From positions 1,050,910-1,114,909 of the forward strand of contig NZ_NJER01000001.1 of NCBI RefSeq assembly GCF_002753895.1: 64,000 nucleotides of DNA, in the 5' to 3' direction. A model generated the notes under the pieces. It had not been told where the DNA came from. It did no database searches and worked only from the letters and a program-made list of their open reading frames with translations. Made by a program: the position numbers and the translations under genes. This stretch comes from Halobacteriovorax sp. JY17. Lineage in GTDB: Bacteria > Bdellovibrionota > Bacteriovoracia > Bacteriovoracales > Bacteriovoracaceae. This document shows positions 52,489 to 59,840 of the stretch, piece after piece (position 1 is the first letter of the stretch; every line of letters starts with the position of its first letter).

Positions 52489-54942
52489 TTAAATCGCTTC
52501 GTTAGGTTTTTTTAGAAGAGAAACTAAAATTATTGGGATTATTAAAAATGCTGATCCATAGAAGTACGGAGAGCTCGAACCGTACTTCCAGTAAATAATA
52601 GAAGCAATTATTGGTCCAATTACTCGTGCAAGGGCGCCGAGAGATCTAAAAATTCCAATACTATGTCCCTGCTGTGCCGCAGGAGTATAAAGGGAAACAA
52701 GTGAAGTAAGACATGGAATCGCCATACTAGATCCTGTTGCTAAGAAGAAAAGTCCTACATAAAGAAGAAAGTTCGATGAGGCGTAACCAATCGCCACAAG
52801 GCCAGGAATTAAGCAAATAAGTCCTATCAAAGCGACTTTTCGCTCACCCATTTGTCCTGCTTTTCTTCTAACAAAACCACCCTGAACAAGCGCTATCACA
52901 AACCCGATGAAGATAAACATATAGGCGTTATCCATCGATGAGTATCCCAGTCTTTCTACTGCCAAGAAAGTTAGCGTGAACTCCATTCCAGAGAAGGCCA
53001 TAAGAAATAGAAAGTGAGAGAAGTTTGTTAAGTTCACTCCTTCAAATGGAAGTGGTTTAAAAAGTTGTAATGGATTAAAAGTTCTCTCACTAGTATGAAC
53101 CTTTCCTCTCTTTTCTTCTGGAAGAGACTCTTTAAAGTTTCTAGCTAAGAAGAATAAGTTGAACGCGCTTAGAACAAATGCAATTGCTGCGGCCATTGAA
53201 AATGGATTTACACCGTATTCAGTTAGAGCAGGATAGCTGGCTGTTAAATCAAAGAGTGACATAATCCCACCCATGGCCGGTCCAATGATAAATCCCAGAG
53301 CAAAGGCAATACCAATAGTTGCCATTCCCTTCGATCGATTTCCTTTTGAAGTGACATCGGCAACTACTGCAGTAGCCGTTGAAATATTTCCTCCCATAAT
53401 TCCCCCAACAAGGCGAGCGAGAATCAGAGTTGTAAATGAGCCTGAAAAGAACCACATAATATAACTCACAGCTAGGCCAAATACAGAGACAAGAAGAACG
53501 GGTCTTCGCCCTATCCTATCAGAGATTCTCCCCCATACAGGAGCAGCAATAAATTGTAGAAATGAGTAAAGTGCCCCAAGAGCACCACCAAATAGAACAA
53601 TGGAAGATAGCTTCCCAGCCCCACCTGTGGCAGTAAGAGTTTCAATTCCACTAAAAATGAGATTTAAAAAGTAATTATCTCCATCCACTTTTATATAGTG
53701 CTCTGCTAGCGCTGGAAATAGAGGGAAGATAATTGAAAAACCAACGAGGTCTAGAAAGAGAGTTAAGAAAACGATCTTTAAAGAACTTTTAGCATTATCA
53801 CTAAATGGCTCTGACTTCATTGTAGGCTTTTCCATAAATTTATAATCCTCTTTTTTCATATAGTGAAAGTCTTGGGCCTTAATATCTCCCGATCCTTCAC
53901 ATTGATTGACAACAAAGCTCGCGAAGTCTTCGCACCACTTATCATCGTCGTTTAAACATTCAATGAATTGAATATTACCACCTAACTCTCTCGCCTCTTC
54001 AGCTAGCTCAGTAGCAATTTCATCAGTTGTCTCTAAGCAATCGGCAACAAAGCTTGGACAATAGACAGCAATATTCTTATTTCCTTTTCTAATCTGCTCT
54101 TCCATCACATCTTCCGTATACGGAGTGAGCCACTCTTCAGATCCAAAGCGAGACTGAAAAGTAATGAGAATATTTTCAGCAGCAATTTCAAAAACTCTAT
54201 TCTTTAAAAGAAGATAGGTTTCAAAGCAGTGCTTATAGTAGAGATCATTCTTATAGAGAACTCTCCTCTTAGGAATTCCATGAAAAGAAATAATTAAAAC
54301 ATCACTTTCATTTCCTGACACTTTAAACCCTTTTAAGAATTTATCAATTTGCAGGACAGAGTTATCAATGAAGGCATTGGAGCGATGAAAGTTTGTAAGA
54401 AATTTAAAAGGAGGAATCTGCACTCTCTTTTTAAGAACTCCAAAGAAACCGTCCATACCAGAAGCAATTGTACTTTCTGAGTATTGAGGAAACATGGGAA
54501 TAATTAAAAGCTCAGTTGCTGCGCCCTCTGCACCAACCTCAACTTCTCTCTCCCACTGATCCCACACATCTGCGACCGTTGGTTTTGAAAGAAGAAAGGC
54601 GTACTCCACTTCAACTTTATCTGAGGTTATCTTTTGGCTAACTTTTTCAGTAAAAGAAATTGTATTATCTATTAGTGGAAAGCTCTTACCATTCCAAATT
54701 CTAGAATAGAGCTTTGCCGAGCGGGCCGGACGAAATGGAATAACAAAGAGATTTAAGATAATTTTCCAAAGTAGTGGATTGATGTCCACAACCCTTGGGT
54801 CACCCAGAAATTCCTTTAAGAATGCCCTCACATCACGAACCTTAGGAGACTTGGGAGATCCAAGCTGAACAAAGACAACCTTAGTTTTTCTATGCCCAAG
54901 TGAATCAGCTGGACCTAGAAAGTTTTCAATTTTACCTGTCAT
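52489..54942 (-). CDS. hemH: Ferrochelatase fused to an MFS transporter
   Basis: The 817-residue frame is continuous through two complete domains. Residues about 18-350 are ferrochelatase, which inserts Fe(II) into porphyrin: V-Q-L-G-S-P at the start, catalytic H221 in S-F-H-G-I-P and E304 in D-C-L-E-T-T-D-E-I. Residues about 388-812 are a 12-helix major facilitator of the TetA/DHA1 type, with L-D-L-V-G-F-S-I-I-F-P-L-F-P in helix 1 and G-R-I-S-D-R-I-G-R-R-P as motif A. The linker contains an AGAGGA and an in-frame ATG at 53835, so the transporter might also be made alone. The lengths match two whole proteins. Nearby bfd and bfr suggest iron/haem handling; haem or porphyrin export is inference. 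Confidence 0.93.
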   Translation of the reverse strand: MTGKIENFLGPADSLGHRKTKVVFVQLGSPKSPKVRDVRAFLKEFLGDPRVVDINPLLWKIILNLFVIPFRPARSAKLYSRIWNGKSFPLIDNTISFTEKVSQKITSDKVEVEYAFLLSKPTVADVWDQWEREVEVGAEGAATELLIIPMFPQYSESTIASGMDGFFGVLKKRVQIPPFKFLTNFHRSNAFIDNSVLQIDKFLKGFKVSGNESDVLIISFHGIPKRRVLYKNDLYYKHCFETYLLLKNRVFEIAAENILITFQSRFGSEEWLTPYTEDVMEEQIRKGNKNIAVYCPSFVADCLETTDEIATELAEEARELGGNIQFIECLNDDDKWCEDFASFVVNQCEGSGDIKAQDFHYMKKEDYKFMEKPTMKSEPFSDNAKSSLKIVFLTLFLDLVGFSIIFPLFPALAEHYIKVDGDNYFLNLIFSGIETLTATGGAGKLSSIVLFGGALGALYSFLQFIAAPVWGRISDRIGRRPVLLVSVFGLAVSYIMWFFSGSFTTLILARLVGGIMGGNISTATAVVADVTSKGNRSKGMATIGIAFALGFIIGPAMGGIMSLFDLTASYPALTEYGVNPFSMAAAIAFVLSAFNLFFLARNFKESLPEEKRGKVHTSERTFNPLQLFKPLPFEGVNLTNFSHFLFLMAFSGMEFTLTFLAVERLGYSSMDNAYMFIFIGFVIALVQGGFVRRKAGQMGERKVALIGLICLIPGLVAIGYASSNFLLYVGLFFLATGSSMAIPCLTSLVSLYTPAAQQGHSIGIFRSLGALARVIGPIIASIIYWKYGSSSPYFYGSAFLIIPIILVSLLKKPNEAI

Positions 54943-55010
54943 ATTTTCACATCTTTTTGACTATTTAGAGCGCATAATGTACCTGATTTATAAGATAAGG
55001 GGAAGTCCAG

Positions 55011-55553
55011 ATGGCAAAAGTAAAAGCAAAGAAGAAAGTAGTAAGTATCAAACAAGGACGCGCAGCAAAAGAATTAGAAAACTTCGCGCTCGGAGAGGCG
55101 AATACACAATACTCAATGACGTACGCTCCAGAGGTTCTAGAGGCCTTCGATAATAAAAATCCGGGCAGTGATGCTTGGACTACCTTTCTATGCACAGAGT
55201 TCACTAGCCTCTGTCCTAAGACCGCTCAGCCCGACTTTGCGAGAATCTATATCAATTACATTGCTGACAAGAAGATGGTTGAGAGTAAATCTCTTAAACT
55301 CTACCTATTTAGCTTTCGTAATCACGGTGACTTTCACGAAGATTGCATACAGAAAATTTGCGATGACCTAGCGAAACTCATGAAACCCAAGTATATTGAA
55401 GTGATAGGAGAATTTACTCCACGTGGTGGAATTGCAATCTACCCTTATTCGAGCTACTCAAATAGTAAGCCACTTTATAAGAGCATTAAGGCGAAGAGAT
55501 TTGCGGAGTATTCTCCAGGTAAGTACACAATGGATATGTCTAAGATTTATTAG
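55011..55553 (+). CDS. queF: NADPH-dependent 7-cyano-7-deazaguanine reductase
   Basis: The 180-residue protein has the QueF signatures F-T-S-L-C68-P-K-T-A-Q-P-D-F (catalytic Cys68 and Asp75) and the NADPH/substrate motif E-S-K-S-L-K-L-Y-L-F-S-F-R-N-H-G. It reduces preQ0 to preQ1 in queuosine synthesis. Length is that of the short unimodular type plus a lysine-rich N-terminal extension. AAGGGGAAG precedes the ATG. tatA follows after 14 bases. Confidence 0.96.
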   Translation: MAKVKAKKKVVSIKQGRAAKELENFALGEANTQYSMTYAPEVLEAFDNKNPGSDAWTTFLCTEFTSLCPKTAQPDFARIYINYIADKKMVESKSLKLYLFSFRNHGDFHEDCIQKICDDLAKLMKPKYIEVIGEFTPRGGIAIYPYSSYSNSKPLYKSIKAKRFAEYSPGKYTMDMSKIY

Positions 55554-55567
55554 GCGAAGGATAGAAA

Positions 55568-55753
55568 ATGGGATTTGGTGTCGGTGAAAGTTTAGTCATT
55601 CTCGCAGTTGTTCTCTTGCTCTTTGGAGGAAAACGCTTACCTCAGCTTGGTAGCTCTCTTGGAAAGGCCATTCAAAACTTTAAGAAAGGAATGGACGACG
55701 GAGACGACTCAAAGAAAGATGATAAAGAAGACGAAAAGAAAATTTCAAAGTAA
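55568..55753 (+). CDS. tatA: Twin-arginine translocase subunit TatA
   Basis: The 61-residue protein has the TatA/E layout: a short N-terminal membrane helix with G-x-x-E and the hinge [10 protein letters not shown], an amphipathic helix [11 protein letters not shown], and an acidic/lysine tail. AAGGA precedes the ATG. tatB and tatC are not in the window. Confidence 0.94.
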   Translation: MGFGVGESLVILAVVLLLFGGKRLPQLGSSLGKAIQNFKKGMDDGDDSKKDDKEDEKKISK

Positions 55754-55754
55754 T

Positions 55755-57260
55755 TTATAATAGGCTCTCTAGAGTTTTTAAAACTAGAGGGTCATCTTTC
55801 TTTACCTCTTCCATCACTTCAAATAATTTATAACAAACCTCTTCATAACTCTTTTCAATTCCGCGCTCACTTAAGAGAATTAAAATATAGCGAATCGTCC
55901 TATCAATTAATTTATTATTACTTGGCCTAACCCAAGTCATAATATTGCTTTCATAGCGTCCTAACCGTCCCATCACTAAAGTCGAGTGAGTATTTAAGAG
56001 AACTTTTAAAATTAGGTGAATACTTAAAAGATCATTTTTCTCAAACCGTATATTTTCTTCTAAATCTTCAAATCGAAATTTTAAACTCTCGTCTATGAGC
56101 TCAATTCTAAAGATATGCTGCTCACCAGAACAATAAGATTTTCTCTTTTCAATATTTCTAGCAGAAATATCAAAACCATATAGCCTCTCAATACTTGTAA
56201 GCTCTTTGGTTTCAATCCACTCTAGACAGCGAGGAGTTCTGTCTAAGAGAGAGGTCCAAGCTCTTTGAACTTCAAGCTCTCCCTCTAAAGATAAGTAACA
56301 TAGAGAATACTGCTTAGGCCTTGATTCAACATTTCTTTCAAATGGAAGAAGACTAAATGTAGGAGATCTCTCAGTTGTATCCGTAAGAACGCTAATTCCT
56401 AAAAGATCACAGGTAGAATAAACCACTCCATCATTTCTCTTATAGACTTCACTTTCTCTTTCAATAAATTTCTTAAGAAAACTAAAATCAATTTCTTCAA
56501 ACTTATCTTTTAATTTTTGCACCCAATTCACATCAAAGTTAAATAAGGCCTGTCCCGCAACAAGCATTTGAATAGTACTTGCCTGCATTCTCGTACTTCC
56601 AGCAAGAACCATCTCTCCAACGCATAGGTTGAGCTTTTTAATTTTTCTATTCTCTATGACTTCACGTGAGCGCTCAACTGTTTGACAGAGGACTTCATCA
56701 GGGTTGCAATAGAGAAAGTATGGAGCAGAGTTAGCAACTTCACTTGCTGCATTTACGGCCCCTATAACAAAAGGAGTCTCTCCTCCCTCTGTAATCGCGA
56801 GCAGAAGATCATTTTCATTGAAACCTAATTCTTCTAATTGTCTCTTTCCAAATTCTGGGTGATCTTCAAAATTCTCAATTGAATGAATTAAGGCCACATC
56901 ACCACCGGCCATGAAAGAGATCACCCTTCCCTTTTCTTTGCCACTCTTATTCCAAATAGTCTCTAGCGCAAGAGAGAGTCTTCCCGTTGCACCACAACCA
57001 CAGAGAAAAATTCTCCCCCCAAGCTGTAAAGCTTTCTGAACATCTTCTGTGAGCTCTTTAATTTTAGATTGCTTACTAAGAGCTATATTTAATAAATTAA
57101 TTTCAATTTCTTTGATTATTTCTAGTGCTTGATCTAAATGACTTTGACTCAAAGAGGAGAGATTCTTAGTCTTAGGATGTGATTTTTCAGTAGGTAATTC
57201 ACCTAACTTGAACTTATCTGAAATATCCAGAAAACTCTGGGCCTTAGCTTTGTGGGCCAT
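55755..57260 (-). CDS. MurQ/GKRP-like SIS-domain sugar-phosphate protein
   Basis: The 501-residue protein has SIS-fold motifs G-C-G-A-T-G-R-L, A-G-G-D with following E-N-F-E-D, E-G-G-E-T-P-F-V-I-G-A and A-G-S-T-R-M-Q-A-S-T. These are the landmarks of MurNAc-6-phosphate etherase (MurQ, about 300 residues) and of glucokinase regulatory protein (GKRP, about 620). The extra C-terminal half and the G-C-G and A-G-G-D forms favour the GKRP-like group. It could salvage MurNAc from prey peptidoglycan or sense sugar phosphates. It starts one base after the stop of the receiver protein gene, so the two are coupled. Confidence 0.78.
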   Translation of the reverse strand: MAHKAKAQSFLDISDKFKLGELPTEKSHPKTKNLSSLSQSHLDQALEIIKEIEINLLNIALSKQSKIKELTEDVQKALQLGGRIFLCGCGATGRLSLALETIWNKSGKEKGRVISFMAGGDVALIHSIENFEDHPEFGKRQLEELGFNENDLLLAITEGGETPFVIGAVNAASEVANSAPYFLYCNPDEVLCQTVERSREVIENRKIKKLNLCVGEMVLAGSTRMQASTIQMLVAGQALFNFDVNWVQKLKDKFEEIDFSFLKKFIERESEVYKRNDGVVYSTCDLLGISVLTDTTERSPTFSLLPFERNVESRPKQYSLCYLSLEGELEVQRAWTSLLDRTPRCLEWIETKELTSIERLYGFDISARNIEKRKSYCSGEQHIFRIELIDESLKFRFEDLEENIRFEKNDLLSIHLILKVLLNTHSTLVMGRLGRYESNIMTWVRPSNNKLIDRTIRYILILLSERGIEKSYEEVCYKLFEVMEEVKKDDPLVLKTLESLL

Positions 57261-57261
57261 A

Positions 57262-57636
57262 CTACCGTGCTTTAAAAATATTTGTAACTGTAGCTAGTAT
57301 CTCATCAAGATCGAAAGGTTTCGAGATGAGACCTGTTGCCCCCTTCTCTTTTAATTCCTCTTCTGCTAGCCCAATATCTCCTGTCAAAAGAAAGAATGGA
57401 GGTAGCTTCTTTGGTCCGTCCTGAATTTTTTCTAGCAATTCTAATCCTCCCATCTTAGGCATATGGGAGTCAGACAAAATGAGATCAACATGATTATTTA
57501 AGAAAATATTTAAAGCCTCTTCACCATTGCAGGCACCTAGAACTTGAAAGTCCTCTATTTCAAAAATATCTGTGCAAATCTCTAGAAGATCAGCTTCATC
57601 TTCTGCAATTAATATAGTTATTTCGGAATTACTCAT
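57262..57636 (-). CDS. Single-domain response regulator (CheY-like receiver)
   Basis: The 124-residue receiver has the acidic pair in A-E-D-E, phosphoacceptor Asp in L-I-L-S-D-S-H-M-P, the switch Thr in L-L-T-G-D, and Lys in I-S-K-P-F-D. There is no output domain. It is translationally coupled to the SIS-domain gene, a unique-looking pairing in this window. It could be the partner of an orphan kinase such as the one at 42714-44444, but nothing shows that. Confidence 0.93.
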   Translation of the reverse strand: MSNSEITILIAEDEADLLEICTDIFEIEDFQVLGACNGEEALNIFLNNHVDLILSDSHMPKMGGLELLEKIQDGPKKLPPFFLLTGDIGLAEEELKEKGATGLISKPFDLDEILATVTNIFKAR

Positions 57637-57719
57637 ATTAATATCATAGAGACTTAATGGGCCTATAAAAAGGAAAAATAGAAAATTTAGAAAAAAACTT
57701 AAGACAGCACTAGTGGGAA

Positions 57720-57750
57720 TAAAAAAAGCCCCACTAAAAGTGAGGCTTTT
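57720..57750 (-). terminator. Terminator of the rpsP-khpA operon
   Basis: A 9-pair stem around AGCC-CCACT / AGTGAGGCT (one wobble on the minus strand) is followed on the minus strand by seven U. Confidence 0.82.
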
Positions 57751-57771
57751 TAATTACAATTTCTTTATTAA

Positions 57772-58011
57772 TTATTCGATAATTTCTAGAACAGATCTCT
57801 TCTTAAGCTTTGTTGAAGCTGCATTAAGGATTGTTCTTAAAGCTCTAGCCGTACGACCTTGCTTACCGATAACTTTACCTAAGTCAGTTTTATCAACTTT
57901 AAGTTCGATAACTGTAGTTTGTTCACCTACAATTTCGTTTACTTCTACCGAATCTGGCATGTCGACAAGTGATTTAGAAACGTAATGGATTAGATCTTTC
58001 AATTCGCTCAT
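57772..58011 (-). CDS. khpA: KH-domain RNA-binding protein KhpA
   Basis: The 79-residue protein is almost entirely a KH domain with the loop [13 protein letters not shown]. KhpA-type proteins bind RNA and are usually encoded just after rpsP, as here. It is 111 bases downstream of rpsP and ends at a terminator. rimM, trmD and rplS, which commonly follow, are absent. Confidence 0.93.
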   Translation of the reverse strand: MSELKDLIHYVSKSLVDMPDSVEVNEIVGEQTTVIELKVDKTDLGKVIGKQGRTARALRTILNAASTKLKKRSVLEIIE

Positions 58012-58122
58012 TTGTACTCTCGCTTTCTACAGGTATCCCTTAGGAATACCATTTTCCATTAACATTGTTCGCCAAGGGCGATGTTCCTCTTCCTAGCTGG
58101 AGCTAAAAAGAGGATTAAAAAC

Positions 58123-58371
58123 TTAACCTAATTGGATTTTGTTTTTCTTTAAAAGTGTTCTAACTGTATCTGACATAGTTGCTCCACTCTTAACTAGAGC
58201 AGCAATTCTTTCAGCTTTAATGTCGATAAGCTCTGAACCTTCAATATGTGGATTGTATTGACCTAGTCTCTCAAGAAACTTTCCATCTCTTGGATTACGT
58301 GAGTCTGTGGCAACAATAGTATAAATTGGCATATGTACTCTACCACCGCGTTGCATTCTGATTGTTAGCAT
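58123..58371 (-). CDS. rpsP: 30S ribosomal protein S16
   Basis: The 82-residue protein begins M-L-T-I-R-M-Q-R-G-G and has Y-T-I-V-A-T-D-S-R-N-P-R-D-G-K-F, Y-N-P and V-R-T-L-L-K-K, matching S16 throughout. TAGGAG precedes the ATG. It leads an operon with khpA and has a strong promoter upstream. Confidence 0.97.
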   Translation of the reverse strand: MLTIRMQRGGRVHMPIYTIVATDSRNPRDGKFLERLGQYNPHIEGSELIDIKAERIAALVKSGATMSDTVRTLLKKNKIQLG

Positions 58372-58419
58372 GTATAAACTCCTACAAAACTCTTTATTAC
58401 ACTTGTAAATAGGCTATAT

Positions 58420-58448
58420 TAAATAATTCATGACCAGCTAGATGTCAA
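58420..58448 (-). promoter_or_regulatory. Sigma-70-type promoter for rpsP
   Basis: On the minus strand a perfect TTGACA (58443-58448) is followed after 17 bases by TATTTA (58420-58425), about 50 bases upstream of the rpsP start codon. Confidence 0.7.
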
Positions 58449-58467
58449 CGATTTAAGTAATTAATTA

Positions 58468-58872
58468 TTATAAGTCACCGCATTTAACTCTATTAATCAA
58501 AGAGCTAAATTCATTTGTAATACTTTGAATTACACGTGGCTTAACCTCTGTTTGATTACCTACTAAAACAGATGTTAGTTTAATTTGATTTCTTAGAGTC
58601 TTATACCTTTTCTTATAAGTGGCCACGCACTTCTTATTATCCGGGCTCTCAACAGCAAGGCAAATGGCACGAATGGCAGAAACTCGTGTTGAGATTTCAG
58701 CAACTTGAGCTGAGAATTCAAACTTATCGCTATAGCCTTGATTGAAATCAATCGAAGCGCTCACTAAGTTTTCAAATGATTCATTATAAATATCTCTACA
58801 ATCGCTATCACTAATAGCATAGGTAGAATTAAGACAAAGTAATGACAATAGAACTAATAAACTCTTTTTCAT
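58468..58872 (-). CDS. Secreted small cysteine-containing hypothetical protein (134 aa)
   Basis: GAGGAG precedes the ATG. Residues 1-19 form a signal peptide (ending T-Y-A-I). The mature protein is helical with four cysteines at about 25, 70, 82 and 131, suggesting two disulfides. No family was recognised. A good promoter lies upstream and a copy of the CATCGCGTCAT motif sits directly before its -35 box. Confidence 0.78.
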   Translation of the reverse strand: MKKSLLVLLSLLCLNSTYAISDSDCRDIYNESFENLVSASIDFNQGYSDKFEFSAQVAEISTRVSAIRAICLAVESPDNKKCVATYKKRYKTLRNQIKLTSVLVGNQTEVKPRVIQSITNEFSSLINRVKCGDL

Positions 58873-58897
58873 GATGACTCCTCATTAAATTTTCTTG

Positions 58898-58940
58898 GAA
58901 TATAACAAAATTTAAAACCGTCATCAATGCATCGCGTCAT
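58898..58940 (-). promoter_or_regulatory. Promoter of the 58468-58872 gene with CATCGCGTCAT motif
   Basis: On the minus strand TTGATG is followed after 17 bases by TATATT. The 11-mer ATGACGCGATG (58930-58940) lies immediately upstream of the -35 box, the position of an activator site. Confidence 0.55.
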
Positions 58941-58952
58941 TTTTACATATAG

Positions 58953-58974
58953 AAAAAGGAGGTTTTACCCTCCT
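58953..58974 (-). terminator. Terminator of the NADAR-like gene
   Basis: Stem AGGAGG/CCTCCT with a 6-base loop is followed by five U on the minus strand, just past the stop codon at 58980. Confidence 0.8.
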
Positions 58975-58979
58975 AATAA

Positions 58980-59639
58980 TTAGAGAACTTCTTCTCTAAA
59001 TTCTTTTCTAAGTTCCATCCAGATTTTATTATAGAACCACGCAGGAGGAGCATCTCCCATAATATGATCGGCCTTAAGTTTTAGATTACCTGTAGACATG
59101 AGAACTTCCATCACTTTTGGATTTTGTTTCGCTTTCGTTCTAAGAGCATCTTTAATTAATTGATAATGAAGCCCTTTTGAAACAGTCCAAAACTTAATCT
59201 TCTTTCCTTGAAAAGTTACCCAGTCAATTCCCATTTCTCTCATATTTGAATTTGCGTAACCGCCTGCTTTCTTCGCAAGAAATCCAGTCATCTGCTCCAC
59301 CTCAACACGGGTGTAAGGCCACTCAATCCCCTCTGCTGTTGCTCTTACGTCTTCATCTGACTCTGGGTATTTAAGAGACTGCCAAAACCCCTCCACAGAC
59401 TTATAAAGAGTTTCTTTATAAACGAAGTCAGTCGCTGCAAAGTTAGAAAGAATTCCCAACTCATTTCTCTTAGAGAGAATAACCTCTCCTTCTTTTGCAT
59501 CTTGAGGAAGTACTTCCCAACCAGGCGCGGTTGAACGATCAACCTCTTGCCACCAATGGGCCGGATAGTCGCCATTTGCAGCAAATGTAAGAGCAGTAAG
59601 GAAGAATAGAATAAGTGTGGATAGTGTTAGATTTTTCAT
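58980..59639 (-). CDS. Exported NADAR (YbiA/DUF1768)-like protein
   Basis: Residues 1-20 form a signal peptide (ending T-F-A-A). The body has the NADAR layout: I-L-S-N-F-A-A near residue 63, Y-K-S-V-E-G-F-W-Q-S-L-K-Y with the conserved Glu and Lys, W-P at about 106, and a C-terminal L-L-x-T-G-like segment (L-M-S-T-G-N). NADAR domains act on ADP-ribosylated guanine or riboflavin-pathway intermediates and are normally cytoplasmic. Export is unexpected and would suggest action in the periplasm or in prey. The family call rests on motifs; the signal peptide is clear. It has its own terminator. Confidence 0.8.
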   Translation of the reverse strand: MKNLTLSTLILFFLTALTFAANGDYPAHWWQEVDRSTAPGWEVLPQDAKEGEVILSKRNELGILSNFAATDFVYKETLYKSVEGFWQSLKYPESDEDVRATAEGIEWPYTRVEVEQMTGFLAKKAGGYANSNMREMGIDWVTFQGKKIKFWTVSKGLHYQLIKDALRTKAKQNPKVMEVLMSTGNLKLKADHIMGDAPPAWFYNKIWMELRKEFREEVL

Positions 59640-59840
59640 GAGGCTATTTAATAAAAATCAGAAACCTCTGTCATGGCTCAAAGCAAAGCCTCTAAAATAT
59701 GGTGATCCTCCACCAATTATTGCCACTAATAAAATCTTCTTAAAGTGAAGACATTCACAACTATCTGATATCTTGTAAATTCATTTAATTAAACCCTCAG
59801 TGTTCTAAACTATACCTACCAAATATCCGAGTAGATCACT

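Noticed and set aside
54943..55010. preQ1 riboswitch upstream of queF
   Set aside because: The gap is only about 70 bases and shows no preQ1-type hairpin or A-rich tail.
59806..59833. TAAA-N16-TCCGAGTA as a fourth FliA-like promoter for the 59841 gene
   Set aside because: The -10 match is poor and it would start transcription at the start codon itself, leaving no room for a ribosome site.
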